From an uncultured Methanobacterium sp. (GTDB lineage: Archaea > Methanobacteriota > Methanobacteria > Methanobacteriales > Methanobacteriaceae), in NCBI RefSeq assembly GCF_963666025.1, contig NZ_OY762552.1, positions 2,287,001-2,351,000 of the forward strand: a stretch of DNA of 64,000 nucleotides, in the 5' to 3' direction. Below, one piece after another: positions 21,440-30,654 of the stretch. The notes beneath the pieces are model-generated. The model had not been told where the DNA came from and made no database searches. It saw only the letters and a program-made list of their open reading frames with translations. How positions within the stretch are numbered: the stretch's first letter is position 1; each line of letters opens with the position of its first letter. A program made the position numbers and the translations under genes.

Positions 21440-21469
21440 CATAGTTTGGAACCACATAGTTTGGAACCA
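21440..21469. repeat. 15-bp perfect tandem duplication upstream of cdc48
   Basis: CATAGTTTGGAACCA occurs twice back to back in the 332-base space between the small membrane gene and cdc48. It could be a paired operator or a chance slip duplication. The rest of the space shows only AT-rich sequence and the ribosome site of cdc48. Confidence 0.8.
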
Positions 21470-21657
21470 ACTCATACCAGGTCATTGATAGTATAAGAGT
21501 TATTGGGGATGATTTGGGGAATACTATGGAAAGATCAATAAAAAATTTAAATCATCTTCCACATAGATTAAACCTCACAGGAAAAGTAATAAGAATTAAC
21601 TAAAAATAGGCTGAATAATCCAATTACAAATCGTTTTAACTATTTGGAGGTATTTAA

Positions 21658-23943
21658 TTGCCGGATAGTGGTGAAATAGAGCTGAGAGTTGCTGAAGCAC
21701 TTCAACAGGATGTTGGTAAAGGAATGGTGCGAATAGACCATGAGTTAATGACTAAAATCGGAGCATCTCCTGGTGACATTGTAGAAATAATAGGTAAAAG
21801 AAACACGGGTGCCATTGCTGGAAACTCTTATCCTGCAGATGTGGGGCTGGAAATCGTACGTATGGATGGGCTCACCCGTTCCAATGCGGGAACTTCCATT
21901 GGAGAAATGATCACTCTTCGTAAAGCACAGCCTAGAATGGCTAACAAAGTTGTCATTGCCCCGGCAGCTAAGGGAATGCGTATAATGGCCTCAGGAGACA
22001 TCATCAAAAGAAACCTCATGGGAAGAGCAGTCACCAGGGGAGATGTGCTGGCATTGGTATCTCCTAGAAGAACCAAGGAAACCTTAAGGGAATTCCCGGG
22101 TTCTGAAGATATATTCCGGGAATTCTTCGAAGCCACCACACCTTTTTCTCTGGGTGAAATCAAATTCACCGTGGTATCTACCAACCCTGCTGGACTGGTG
22201 CGTATTAATGATTCCACTCAGGTGGAAGTTCGACCAGAAGCAGTGGAAGTTATGGAGAAAAAAGTCCCAGATGTTACCTATGATGATGTAGGTGGACTTA
22301 AAAAGGAAATATCTAAAGTCAGGGAAATGATAGAACTTCCTCTCCGCCATCCGGAAATATTTGACCGCCTGGGAATCGATCCACCAAAAGGTGTGCTCTT
22401 ACACGGTGCACCGGGTACTGGGAAGACATTGCTCGCAAAAGCAGTTGCCAGTGAGAGTGGATCTAACTTTGTAGCCATTAATGGACCAGAAGTCATGAGC
22501 AAGTTCGTGGGGGAAGCTGAAAAGAAGATCCGTGAAATATTCGAAGAAGCAGCAGAAAACGCCCCCACAGTGATATTCATTGATGAAATCGATGCCATAG
22601 CCCCTAAACGAGAAGAAGTCACCGGTGAAGTTGAACGGAGGGTGGTGGCCCAGATACTGGCCTTAATGGATGGGCTGAAAGAACGGGGAAAGGTTATTGT
22701 CATTGGAGCCACCAATCGACCTGATGCCCTGGACCAGGCCCTACGCAGACCCGGACGGTTTGACAGGGAAATAGAGCTACGTGTCCCTGATCGGGAAGGA
22801 CGAATGGAAATACTGGAGATACACACCCGTGCCATGCCCTTATCTGATGATGTGAACATCAGTAAACTGGCAGAAACCACTCATGGATTTGTAGGTGCAG
22901 ATCTGGCTGCGCTCTGCAGAGAAGCAGCTATGAATGCTCTAAGAAGAGTTTTACCTGATATTGATCTGCAAGAACAGCGTATAGCTCCTGAAATTCTGGA
23001 TAAATTATTCGTCACCAGCAATGATTTCATAGATTCCATGAAATCCATCAGCCCCTCTGCGCTTCGTGAAGTATTCATTGAAGTACCCAACGTCCACTGG
23101 GGAGATATCGGTGGACTACAAGAGCTCAAAGAAAGCCTGAAAGAAGTGGTAGAATGGCCACTGAGTAATATCTCTTCGTTTCAGCGTATTGGGGTACAAC
23201 CCTCCAAAGGAATTCTTCTTTTCGGGCCCCCTGGAACTGGAAAAACATTACTCACCAAGGCAGTTGCCACAGAATCCAAGGCTAACTTCATATCAGTTAA
23301 AGGATCAGAAATTCTCAGCAAATGGTTTGGTGAATCAGAACGCAAAATTGCGGAAATATTCAAAAAAGCTAAACAGGCATCACCATGCATAATATTCTTT
23401 GATGAAATAGATGCCATAGCACCCATAAGGGGATCTGCAGCTGGAGAACCACGAGTCACTGAGCGTATGGTCAATACCATCCTCTCTGAAATGGATGGCC
23501 TGGAAGAACTGCGAGGAGTGGTGGTTATAGGGGCAACCAACCGACCAGATCTTATGGACCCCGCCCTGCTACGTCCTGGAAGATTTGATGAGGTGGTACT
23601 GGTACCTCCTCCAGATGAAAACGCACGAAAAGAGATTTTAAAGGTCCATGTCGAGCACATGGCACTGGATGATGATGTAAAAATTAAAGAACTAGCCAAA
23701 AAAACCGAAGGATACACAGGGGCAGATATAGAGGTTTTATGCCGCAAAGCGGGTATGATAGCACTCCACGAAGATATGAATATTCCAAAAGTATCTTATC
23801 GGCACTTTAAAGCTGCTCTAAAGAAAATAAACCCCTCAACAACACCTAAAACCCGGGAATATTATGAACAAATAGCCAGAGAACTGGGTAGAGGACTGGA
23901 ACCTAAAAAAGTACGAGAAGAATTTCCAAGAGAAGTGGCCTAA
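21658..23943 (+). CDS. Cdc48/p97-type AAA ATPase (VAT)
   Basis: Hexameric unfoldase that pulls proteins out of complexes and feeds the proteasome. Seen: N-terminal double-psi barrel/Cdc48 N domain (about 1-190), D1 AAA domain with Walker A GAPGTGKT near 252 and Walker B VIFIDEIDAIAP, and D2 with GPPGTGKT near 524 and IIFFDEIDAIAP; arginine-finger regions RRPGRFDREIE and LRPGRFDEVV follow each. Length 761 is typical for archaeal VAT. TTG start with GGAGGT upstream. A D2 insertion is absent and the C-terminus lacks the hydrophobic HbYX ending of the best-studied homologues. Monocistronic, with a T-run just after the stop. Confidence 0.95.
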   Translation: MPDSGEIELRVAEALQQDVGKGMVRIDHELMTKIGASPGDIVEIIGKRNTGAIAGNSYPADVGLEIVRMDGLTRSNAGTSIGEMITLRKAQPRMANKVVIAPAAKGMRIMASGDIIKRNLMGRAVTRGDVLALVSPRRTKETLREFPGSEDIFREFFEATTPFSLGEIKFTVVSTNPAGLVRINDSTQVEVRPEAVEVMEKKVPDVTYDDVGGLKKEISKVREMIELPLRHPEIFDRLGIDPPKGVLLHGAPGTGKTLLAKAVASESGSNFVAINGPEVMSKFVGEAEKKIREIFEEAAENAPTVIFIDEIDAIAPKREEVTGEVERRVVAQILALMDGLKERGKVIVIGATNRPDALDQALRRPGRFDREIELRVPDREGRMEILEIHTRAMPLSDDVNISKLAETTHGFVGADLAALCREAAMNALRRVLPDIDLQEQRIAPEILDKLFVTSNDFIDSMKSISPSALREVFIEVPNVHWGDIGGLQELKESLKEVVEWPLSNISSFQRIGVQPSKGILLFGPPGTGKTLLTKAVATESKANFISVKGSEILSKWFGESERKIAEIFKKAKQASPCIIFFDEIDAIAPIRGSAAGEPRVTERMVNTILSEMDGLEELRGVVVIGATNRPDLMDPALLRPGRFDEVVLVPPPDENARKEILKVHVEHMALDDDVKIKELAKKTEGYTGADIEVLCRKAGMIALHEDMNIPKVSYRHFKAALKKINPSTTPKTREYYEQIARELGRGLEPKKVREEFPREVA

Positions 23944-23987
23944 AATATAAACCAGCCACTTTTTTCTTTAATTTTTAGTTGAAGCAG

Positions 23988-24213
23988 GTTAGGTTAGTTT
24001 AAAGGGTTAATTTAGTTTAGGGAGTTAGGTTAGTTCATAGGGTTAATTTAGTTTAGGGAGTTAGGTTAGTTCATAGGGTTAATTTAGTTTAGGGAGTTAG
24101 GTTAGTTCATAGGGTTAATTTAGTTTAGGAGTTAAGGTTAATCTAAAGAGTTAATTTGTTTAAGGAGTTAAGGTTCGTTTAAAGAGTTAAATCAGATTAA
24201 AGAGGTTAGATTA
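23988..24213. repeat. 36-bp tandem repeat made of four 9-mers
   Basis: Between cdc48 and archease. The 36-base unit recurs exactly from 24006, 24042, 24078 and part of 24114, and each unit splits into four related 9-mers all beginning GTT (GTTAATTTA, GTTTAGGGA, GTTAGGTTA, GTTCATAGG). The 9-base register continues in decayed form to the archease start. All six frames are stopped within the unit, so it is not coding. It could be transcribed as the archease leader. Confidence 0.92.
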
Positions 24214-24660
24214 GTGGATAAAAAAGATACCGTAAATAAATTTGAATTTTTTGATGTAACTGCTGATGTGGGGTTTCGAGCTTGTGGCAAGGATATGGAT
24301 GAAGCATTTCAAAACGCAGCCCTGGCCACCTTTGATGTCATGACTGACACATCCAAGATAAAACCCACAGTCAAACGAGAAATTCTCATTGAAGCAGAGG
24401 ATGAAAAAGCACTTTTATATGATTGGCTCAGTGAATTATTATTTCTCCATGATTATGAGGGGCTGGTTTTCTCCAGGTTTGCTGTTATCACCAGACAGAA
24501 AGACCCTGAAACTTTTATTCTCCAGGGAGAGATATGGGGTGAAAAATTCAACAGGGCATCTCATGAAGTGAGGGATGAGGTTAAAGCAGTCACCTTCCAT
24601 TTGATGGAGATCAATAAAGAAGAAGATAAATGCACTTTACAGGTGATTTTGGATACTTAA
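24214..24660 (+). CDS. archease, RtcB activator
   Basis: Small acidic protein that speeds up guanylylation and turnover of the RNA ligase RtcB in tRNA splicing. Seen: FFDVTADVGFRACGKDMDEAF near the start with the metal-binding Asp of DVTADVG, the central DWLSELLFLHD motif, and the C-terminal EVKAVTFHLMEI strand carrying the conserved KAVT.H. Length 148 is standard. GTG start with GAGGTT eight bases upstream, inside the last decayed repeat of the preceding array. Its partner gene rtcB is about 7.7 kb further right in the same direction. Confidence 0.93.
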   Translation: MDKKDTVNKFEFFDVTADVGFRACGKDMDEAFQNAALATFDVMTDTSKIKPTVKREILIEAEDEKALLYDWLSELLFLHDYEGLVFSRFAVITRQKDPETFILQGEIWGEKFNRASHEVRDEVKAVTFHLMEINKEEDKCTLQVILDT

Positions 24661-24728
24661 TATTTATTATGATGTTTTAATAACATTATGATAATGTTCT
24701 ACTAACCCGTAAAGTTATTCTTATTCAA

Positions 24729-24789
24729 GGTAATCCTTTGGGTAAACCTTTGGGTAATCTTTTTGGGCTAATTCTTGAGGTAACCTTTG
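24729..24789. repeat. degenerate 12-bp tandem repeat
   Basis: Five imperfect copies of a GGTAAYCYTTTG-like unit (GGTAATCCTTTG, GGTAAACCTTTG, then weaker ones) in the space after archease. Noncoding and of unknown role. Confidence 0.7.
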
Positions 24790-24821
24790 AAATTTCTATT
24801 TGAAGTGAGGTTAGTGATTTT

Positions 24822-25874
24822 ATGCCTTATCTGGTTTGTGAAAAATGTGGGGGATATTATAAACTTCAAGAAGGAGAATCCCCTGATGACTTTCGGGATA
24901 AGTGCGAGTGTGGTGGTGATTTAAAATATTCAGAAACACTGAATATAAAATCACTGAACACAGGATCATTTAACAATGAATTAACAGAGGATACCGCTCA
25001 TTGTGATGGTTCTGAAAATATTTATCCTACTGATGATTCTGATAAGTGTGATCCTGATGATTATAGTACTAATTTGCCCGTTGGAATGGATATAAAAAGC
25101 CCATTACATTCTAGTCTATTTAAGGGTTCTAATCTATTTAAAATATGTCTTTTAATGGCAGTAATGATTATATTGGTTGTATCTATGGGTTTAATCACTC
25201 ATAAAAGTAATAGTTATGGTGCATTCAATTTCAATGTCTATGAAAAATACAGTGATGATGAAATTGCCACGTTCCTGGAGAGTGAATTCAGCCCCAATGA
25301 TTATGGTAACAGCTATGACCTGGTTGGTAAATGGAACATCAACGTGGTCAGAATAAAAGTTATGGGTTCACCCACCTCTGAAGATTTAAAAACCCTCAAT
25401 AAAGCCATTAATGATATAAATACCAATGTCAAAGATTTCCAGCTTAAAATTGACGACAATAATCAATTTGAACCAGATATGGAGATTTACTTTATCCCCC
25501 ATTCTGAATTCAGCATGTACTCAGTCAACCCTTCAGAAGTGGATGGTTTTGCCCTGTGGAAGGTAAGCACCAATGATATTTATGGTGGTAACTCTGCCGG
25601 TGAAATATACAAAGCCCGGGTCTTCATTGGAATCGACGGGTTGAGTCAGGAGCGACGTTCTCATGTTATCGTCCATGAACTGGCCCACGGTCTTGGATTG
25701 CACCATAACCATAACCAAAATAGTGTGCTGTGTATTGATGGACCAGACCTTACTGAATTTTCAGATGTGGATAAAACTATGATCAGAATACTTTACCGTA
25801 AGGACATACTTCCTGACATGTCCCGCAGTCAGGTGGAAAACATTCTAAACAATTCTAGAAAAAGCTTTTTATAG
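24822..25874 (+). CDS. zinc-ribbon, single-span membrane metalloprotease (metzincin-like)
   Basis: Putative membrane-anchored zinc protease, 350 residues. Seen: an N-terminal zinc ribbon (CEKCGGYY ... CECGGDL), an acidic linker, one transmembrane helix at about 107-127 (FKICLLMAVMIILVVSMGLI), then an external domain containing HELAHGLGLHH, which fits the metzincin pattern HExxHxxGxxH, followed by SDVDKTMIRILYRKDI resembling the matrixin end (S-x2-D-x3-I-x2-LY). The methionine in DKTMIRIL may serve as the Met-turn. The ribbon would lie in the cytoplasm and could sense or bind a partner. GTGAT four bases before the ATG. Target unknown. Confidence 0.72.
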   Translation: MPYLVCEKCGGYYKLQEGESPDDFRDKCECGGDLKYSETLNIKSLNTGSFNNELTEDTAHCDGSENIYPTDDSDKCDPDDYSTNLPVGMDIKSPLHSSLFKGSNLFKICLLMAVMIILVVSMGLITHKSNSYGAFNFNVYEKYSDDEIATFLESEFSPNDYGNSYDLVGKWNINVVRIKVMGSPTSEDLKTLNKAINDINTNVKDFQLKIDDNNQFEPDMEIYFIPHSEFSMYSVNPSEVDGFALWKVSTNDIYGGNSAGEIYKARVFIGIDGLSQERRSHVIVHELAHGLGLHHNHNQNSVLCIDGPDLTEFSDVDKTMIRILYRKDILPDMSRSQVENILNNSRKSFL

Positions 25875-25991
25875 ATCTCTTTTTGGATTTATCCTTTCAG
25901 ATTACATTTAGAGTTACCTTTTAGATTTCTTATAGATCCAAACCCTCCAAAGGTTATTATATCTTAATCTGTAATTATTACTTATGGTCTT

Positions 25992-27707
25992 TTAGTCTTT
26001 TTTAAAGATAAAATCGCTGATGCTTGTATTAGATTGATCCCCCACATCTGAGTAGTATATGTTCAGGCCATTGGGTAAGCTGATAGTCTGTACTCCAAAT
26101 TTATCATTGACTTCCTGATAAAATGAGGTTTTATTGCTCATTATCCAAACTATTCTCATGGTTGAATCATTCATAGTTATATTCAGGGTCTCACCCTCAG
26201 ATTTGGTGAAGTGTTGATCTTTTCCATGCCAGGATACAACACTGTTTGTATTTTCTGAATTTTCCCCATCAAACAGATAGTAAATATCATAGCCGGGAAG
26301 ATAGTACATGGCCTTTCTCCAGTTAAAACCCTCATCTTCACGGGTTATATCACGGACAACAATTATTGTGCTGGAAGGATCATAACTGGAGATGTTAAGT
26401 ATGTTCTCTACATGTAACTGGGTATTTTCATCATTGGCATTGATTTTAGCAGTGTTATAGAAGAAACCCACATCCAAACCAAACATGACCTTTTGGGATG
26501 TATTCATGTCATTAAGGGATGTTTCCCATATCTCACCGTTGTGAATTTCAAATGGATAAATGAAATAAATTGCATTTAAAAGAACATAAATTGTCAATAT
26601 CAAAGTTAAAGCTTTTTTGGCAGATATTCTTGGAAATTCAACGTTTATAATATTTGCAACCCGGTTTATAATCCAGGCCAGGATGATCATAATGGGCGGA
26701 ATGCAGGTAAGTATGTATCCGGGTTTTACCACGTAGATCAACAGATAAAAAATCAAGGCAGGTCCAACCCACAGTAAGAAGAAGAGGGCTACTGGTTTTT
26801 TGAGGTGAAAAATAAATTTGGATATTAATTCTTGTCTGGGATAAGCTAAAAAGGATAAAACCGCCATAGTTCCCATAATGCTTAGCCCTAGGAGTAACCA
26901 CATCATGCAGGCCCCTGAATTTAAGAGTTGCTCTTTAATGGTGGCACCAAATAGTAAAGATGTGCAGCTTGCAGCCTCAGAAGTGCTTTTTAGAATAGTC
27001 AGATACTGCTCGATACCGCCAGCTGATATGGCAGTTGGAATTATCCATAGAAGGAGTGATAAACCAAACAGGATTAATCCGGTTAAAATCTTTTTGTATG
27101 AAGGTTTGGCGTGCCATATGCAGAATATCCACAGGGGAATGAGAAATTCTACTATATCTATCCTGAAACCACCAGCTAAACCCAGTGCAATGGCTGAGAT
27201 ATAAAGAAATTTTTCATCTCCTTTAAAGAATTTATAGGAAGTATAAGATATTAAAACGCTAAAAAACGCCTCAAAGATGTAAATGCTGGCTATATCTCCG
27301 TAGAACCATATGAGTGGATTGAAAACGAATAATATCCCAGTAACTATACTCAATTTTCTCCCGAGAAGTTCTTTTGCCATGAAATATATTAAAATTGCTG
27401 TAAAAATGGTGAAAACAATTGCTAAACATATCATGGTCATGTTGGGATCGTTAAAGATGTAATTAACGCTTTTTCCGAGGGTAATGTAAAGAATGTAGCC
27501 TGGAGAGTGGGGTTGTTCCTGTGTGATGTTGTATACATTAAAACCTAGTGCGTAGTTAACTGAATCCCATTCATATAAAAATTTACTCATAAATGGTATT
27601 CTCGTAATTAAAATAAGGATAGCAAGAAATAATGGGATCAAAATGTCTAATTTTTTATCAATAGAAAATTTTGATAGTTTAATCATTAAAAAGTTTTGTA
27701 TATTCAT
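25992..27707 (-). CDS. multi-pass GT-C glycosyltransferase (PMT/ArnT-like)
   Basis: Membrane enzyme of the dolichyl-phosphate sugar-dependent type. Seen: about eleven hydrophobic helices over residues 20-385, a first external loop with acidic SKFLYEWDSVNYALGF (the catalytic Asp region of GT39/PMT-2 enzymes) and QEQPHSPGYILY, then a soluble C-terminal domain of about 180 residues facing outside. Length 571 fits. The ribosome site is weak, and an ATG seven codons downstream is possible. It would move a sugar from a polyprenyl phosphate onto a protein or polymer outside the cell; donor and acceptor are unknown. Opposite in direction to the protease gene, with which it converges. Confidence 0.75.
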   Translation of the reverse strand: MNIQNFLMIKLSKFSIDKKLDILIPLFLAILILITRIPFMSKFLYEWDSVNYALGFNVYNITQEQPHSPGYILYITLGKSVNYIFNDPNMTMICLAIVFTIFTAILIYFMAKELLGRKLSIVTGILFVFNPLIWFYGDIASIYIFEAFFSVLISYTSYKFFKGDEKFLYISAIALGLAGGFRIDIVEFLIPLWIFCIWHAKPSYKKILTGLILFGLSLLLWIIPTAISAGGIEQYLTILKSTSEAASCTSLLFGATIKEQLLNSGACMMWLLLGLSIMGTMAVLSFLAYPRQELISKFIFHLKKPVALFFLLWVGPALIFYLLIYVVKPGYILTCIPPIMIILAWIINRVANIINVEFPRISAKKALTLILTIYVLLNAIYFIYPFEIHNGEIWETSLNDMNTSQKVMFGLDVGFFYNTAKINANDENTQLHVENILNISSYDPSSTIIVVRDITREDEGFNWRKAMYYLPGYDIYYLFDGENSENTNSVVSWHGKDQHFTKSEGETLNITMNDSTMRIVWIMSNKTSFYQEVNDKFGVQTISLPNGLNIYYSDVGDQSNTSISDFIFKKD

Positions 27708-28192
27708 TTAATATTGCCTACGTATTCATTACTGTTTTTAAATCCTCCCCCGCATTTTATAAGATGCATAAAAAGAAATTTTCATAATACATGAGTCTAT
27801 TTTATTTTTTAAAGGGTGAATGAGTTAGGTGAGTTAAAACTCATCACCACAAACATCTATTAACTATCCCTCCGAGGACAGCCTATTATCTCCAGAAGAT
27901 ATTTGATAAGAGTTTTCCCAAATCTCACCACTTTTCACCAATTTTCGCCTTGTTTTCACCTGTATTTGGTTTAAATGTCAGCAAAAGCTTAAAAAAACTG
28001 GTTAATGGATTTAGGGTTACTTAAATTGATTGTCCAATAACCATTTAAAAACCATTTAAAAACCATTTAAAAACCATTTAAAAACCATTTAAAAACCATT
28101 TAAAAAATGTAGAAAATATTAAAAAGAGAATTTATTCAAAAAAAAGAGTTTATTGCTTGAAATTCATTAAAATAACTTTGTTTTTGTTTAGA
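27708..28192. other. 485-base intergenic space with 11-bp tandem repeats
   Basis: Between two leftward genes. From 28039 to 28105 the unit AACCATTTAAA is repeated six times in tandem without visible mismatch. The remainder (27708-28038) is ordinary AT-rich sequence, presumably including the promoter of the GT-C gene; no open frame with a ribosome site was seen. Confidence 0.85.
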
Positions 28193-29320
28193 TTAATATG
28201 GATTCCATTCTTTTACTTCTTTAAATTCTGGGAACTCCCCGTATTCGTATTTATCAAACATATGTCCCCAGTCTGTTTTTTTGAATTCATTTATATTTTT
28301 TTTACCTGTTGTGGGGTACCATAGGCGGTCATGATAAAATCCTGAGGCAAAGATGAATGTTTTGAAAATGGGTGAGTTGAAAAGTAGGTGATGCAACCAT
28401 TTTATGTTCATGGTTTTCTTACGCAGCCTCTGATCCCATTTTATGACTGGACTTTTACTAACCTGGAATTTGAGGTTAAGGTTTTTTATTTCCTGTTCAT
28501 CCATGCCCACAATTTCCAGTTGATCCACATCTCCCATTCCCAGGCCTTTATCATGGGCCATCTTAATGTAATCTATTTTAAGTGGGTCAAATCCCATTAT
28601 TTTAGCAGCAAGAGCATCCACTGCAACTGAATCTCCACTGGCCAATATAAGATTGCCTATAACCGGATCCATGGTACGCGGTCCTGCACCATTCCCACAA
28701 ACTGATCCATCCATCACCGTGAAAATTCCGGGGTGGATCTCTTTTTGGATAGCGAGTAAATCAACCAGGACTTCATGGATCTTTTTATGAGCGTGGTGCC
28801 TGTATTTTGGAATCAAACCACCAAAAGCGTTTTTCATTGATCCGGTGGTGGTGGTGTGTCCGTGGGTTTTCATTGTTGGGAAGTGTATTACATTGTTCCC
28901 GTAGAACATCTCAGGAACCAGGACCTGACCAAATATCTCGTCCATAACCATCATCTCTGATTTTGGTTCATAAACCGTCCATTTAACATCGGTCAGGGGC
29001 TGAAATTCCCTTTGATATTTTTTAAGGAGGGGTAACCATTTGTTAAAATAGGCCCCCTTCCATGGATGGGTTACCACAGTCTGGTTTTCAACAGCAACCA
29101 CATCTTGGAAATTATCATCCTGCAACGTTTTCAAAACCCCTTCCAGCTCCCATGGTGGTGTGGAACAGGCAGGATAAAAGAGTGTCCATGAAAGGTTCAG
29201 TTTAAGTATGGTTTCAACATCAGGAGATATTGTTTCCTTGTATTGTGCTAAATTCATCAATTTCTGATAATCTGAGACCACGGTTTCTGGTGATGTTCTT
29301 GAAATGGATACTATTGACAT
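28193..29320 (-). CDS. DUF362 domain protein
   Basis: Member of the DUF362 family, often described as iron-sulfur associated but without a settled function. Seen: SIVSISRTSPETV at the start, KLNLSWTLFYPACSTPPWELEGV, FPTMKTHGHTTTTGSMKNAFGGLIP, the glycine-rich VMDGSVCGNGAGPR, and ASGDSVAVDALAAKIMG, which are the conserved blocks of the family. No ferredoxin-type cysteine cluster is present in this 375-residue form. The start at 29320 is chosen over one nine codons upstream because GGAGG lies eight bases before it. Same strand as the following flippase-like and prenyltransferase genes. Confidence 0.85.
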   Translation of the reverse strand: MSIVSISRTSPETVVSDYQKLMNLAQYKETISPDVETILKLNLSWTLFYPACSTPPWELEGVLKTLQDDNFQDVVAVENQTVVTHPWKGAYFNKWLPLLKKYQREFQPLTDVKWTVYEPKSEMMVMDEIFGQVLVPEMFYGNNVIHFPTMKTHGHTTTTGSMKNAFGGLIPKYRHHAHKKIHEVLVDLLAIQKEIHPGIFTVMDGSVCGNGAGPRTMDPVIGNLILASGDSVAVDALAAKIMGFDPLKIDYIKMAHDKGLGMGDVDQLEIVGMDEQEIKNLNLKFQVSKSPVIKWDQRLRKKTMNIKWLHHLLFNSPIFKTFIFASGFYHDRLWYPTTGKKNINEFKKTDWGHMFDKYEYGEFPEFKEVKEWNPY

Positions 29321-29526
29321 TATTTTTCCTCCAACTTTTATTCCCAACTTTTTATTGTAATAATGATCATATTTTCCCTTAATTAACTTTTAATCATTTA
29401 TTCACTGTATATTGGTCATTTTAATGGTTTTCATCAAATTTTTATTTATCCCTATTATTCTGGGGATATTTATTCTATTTAAATTATTATTTGTGAATAT
29501 TATTTTTATCCAAATTATTTTAAAAT

Positions 29527-30450
29527 TTATTTTCCCATAATTCTTGGTTTTCCCAGAATGTAAACAATAAAGCCCAGGATGGCCCCGTACCATAGGGTTC
29601 CAAGCCTTATTATCAAGGCGATCCCAATGGCCACGCTGGAATTTAATCCGAAGAATACTAAAATGCCGGATAAAGTTGCTTCTGCAACTCCTAATCCGCC
29701 GGGGATCATGCTGACTGCTCCGGCCAGTGATGCGAAGCTGTATATGAATGTGGAAAGCACTATTCCCAGAGACTCTTCGAATCCATAGATCACGAAAAAC
29801 AGGGCTAAACATTCCATAAACCAGGCTAAAACACTAATAGCTGACATTCCAATGAGATATTTAACTTCCATGCTTTTTTTAAAGGATTGATGCATCTGTT
29901 TAATGTCCTGGGAATATTTGCTGGCTCTATTCTCCAGTATGGATATCAAACGGTTGGATATGGTTTCTGATTTAATGGCCACAATGAAACAGGCAAATAT
30001 TATAACCAGGATGAGGATGATGTATATTCCACTTTTATAGTAAATGATCCCGGAAAGTGATAGGATGATAAGACCTAACAGGTCGGTTAACCGGTCTACA
30101 ATTACCACTGGAACAGTTTTACTCAGTTTTTCACCAGTTATGTCTTTTATAAGCCATCCTTTCCATATTTCTCCCGCTTTTGCAGGGGTTATGGTCATGG
30201 AAAGGCCGCTGAAAAACACGAAAAGGTTTTCTTTAAGGGGAAGGTGAACATCTACATTTTTGAGGAATAAATTCCATTTAATGAATCTGATGAAGTAGGC
30301 TATGGTCACCAGAATGATCATCACCGGTATAAATACCCAGTTAAACTTCGCTAGTGCAGATAAAAGATCCCCCAAGTTAGCGTAAATAATCATTACCAAA
30401 TACACTGCAACTGCAAAGAGTAATATCATCCAGAACTTGTTTTTTTCCAT
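29527..30450 (-). CDS. flippase-like / LPG synthase transmembrane region protein (UPF0104)
   Basis: Integral membrane protein of the LPG_synthase_TM (UPF0104) family, which includes the C-terminal region of AglD-type glycosyltransferases and candidate lipid-linked sugar flippases. Seen: eight hydrophobic helices, the family motif GLSMTITPAKAGEIWKGWLIK (PxRxGE-like) at about 82-102, VVIVDRLTDLLGL, and MIPGGLGVAEATLSGIL near 260. At 307 residues it consists only of the membrane module. It could move a polyprenyl-linked sugar across the membrane for the GT-C enzyme encoded nearby, which is inference from family and neighbours. Confidence 0.82.
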   Translation of the reverse strand: MEKNKFWMILLFAVAVYLVMIIYANLGDLLSALAKFNWVFIPVMIILVTIAYFIRFIKWNLFLKNVDVHLPLKENLFVFFSGLSMTITPAKAGEIWKGWLIKDITGEKLSKTVPVVIVDRLTDLLGLIILSLSGIIYYKSGIYIILILVIIFACFIVAIKSETISNRLISILENRASKYSQDIKQMHQSFKKSMEVKYLIGMSAISVLAWFMECLALFFVIYGFEESLGIVLSTFIYSFASLAGAVSMIPGGLGVAEATLSGILVFFGLNSSVAIGIALIIRLGTLWYGAILGFIVYILGKPRIMGK

Positions 30451-30654
30451 GTTTTAAACACCGTGGTTAATCCTAATTTAATTAATGAGTATTTCTGGTT
30501 ATTGTGGAAATCTCACTAATATCTGTAATCCCGAGGGAGTATCAATCCGTTCCTTCTCAATTTATGGGTTAAAATTTACCCATAATTTCAGGTTAATTTA
30601 ATTCTAACCATATTTTTAATTCTATTTCCTATTTACCTATCCATTAGATTCCTC

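Noticed and set aside
22278..22880. 200-codon minus-strand open frame
   Set aside because: Lies wholly within the Cdc48 gene on the opposite strand, Ser-rich with no fold or ribosome site; a shadow frame.
23988..24213. 36-bp repeats as a CRISPR array
   Set aside because: The units abut directly with no unique spacers, and no cas genes are present.
29402..29812. 136-codon minus-strand frame overlapping the flippase-like gene
   Set aside because: Overlaps the UPF0104 gene in another frame, composition unlike a protein, no ribosome site.
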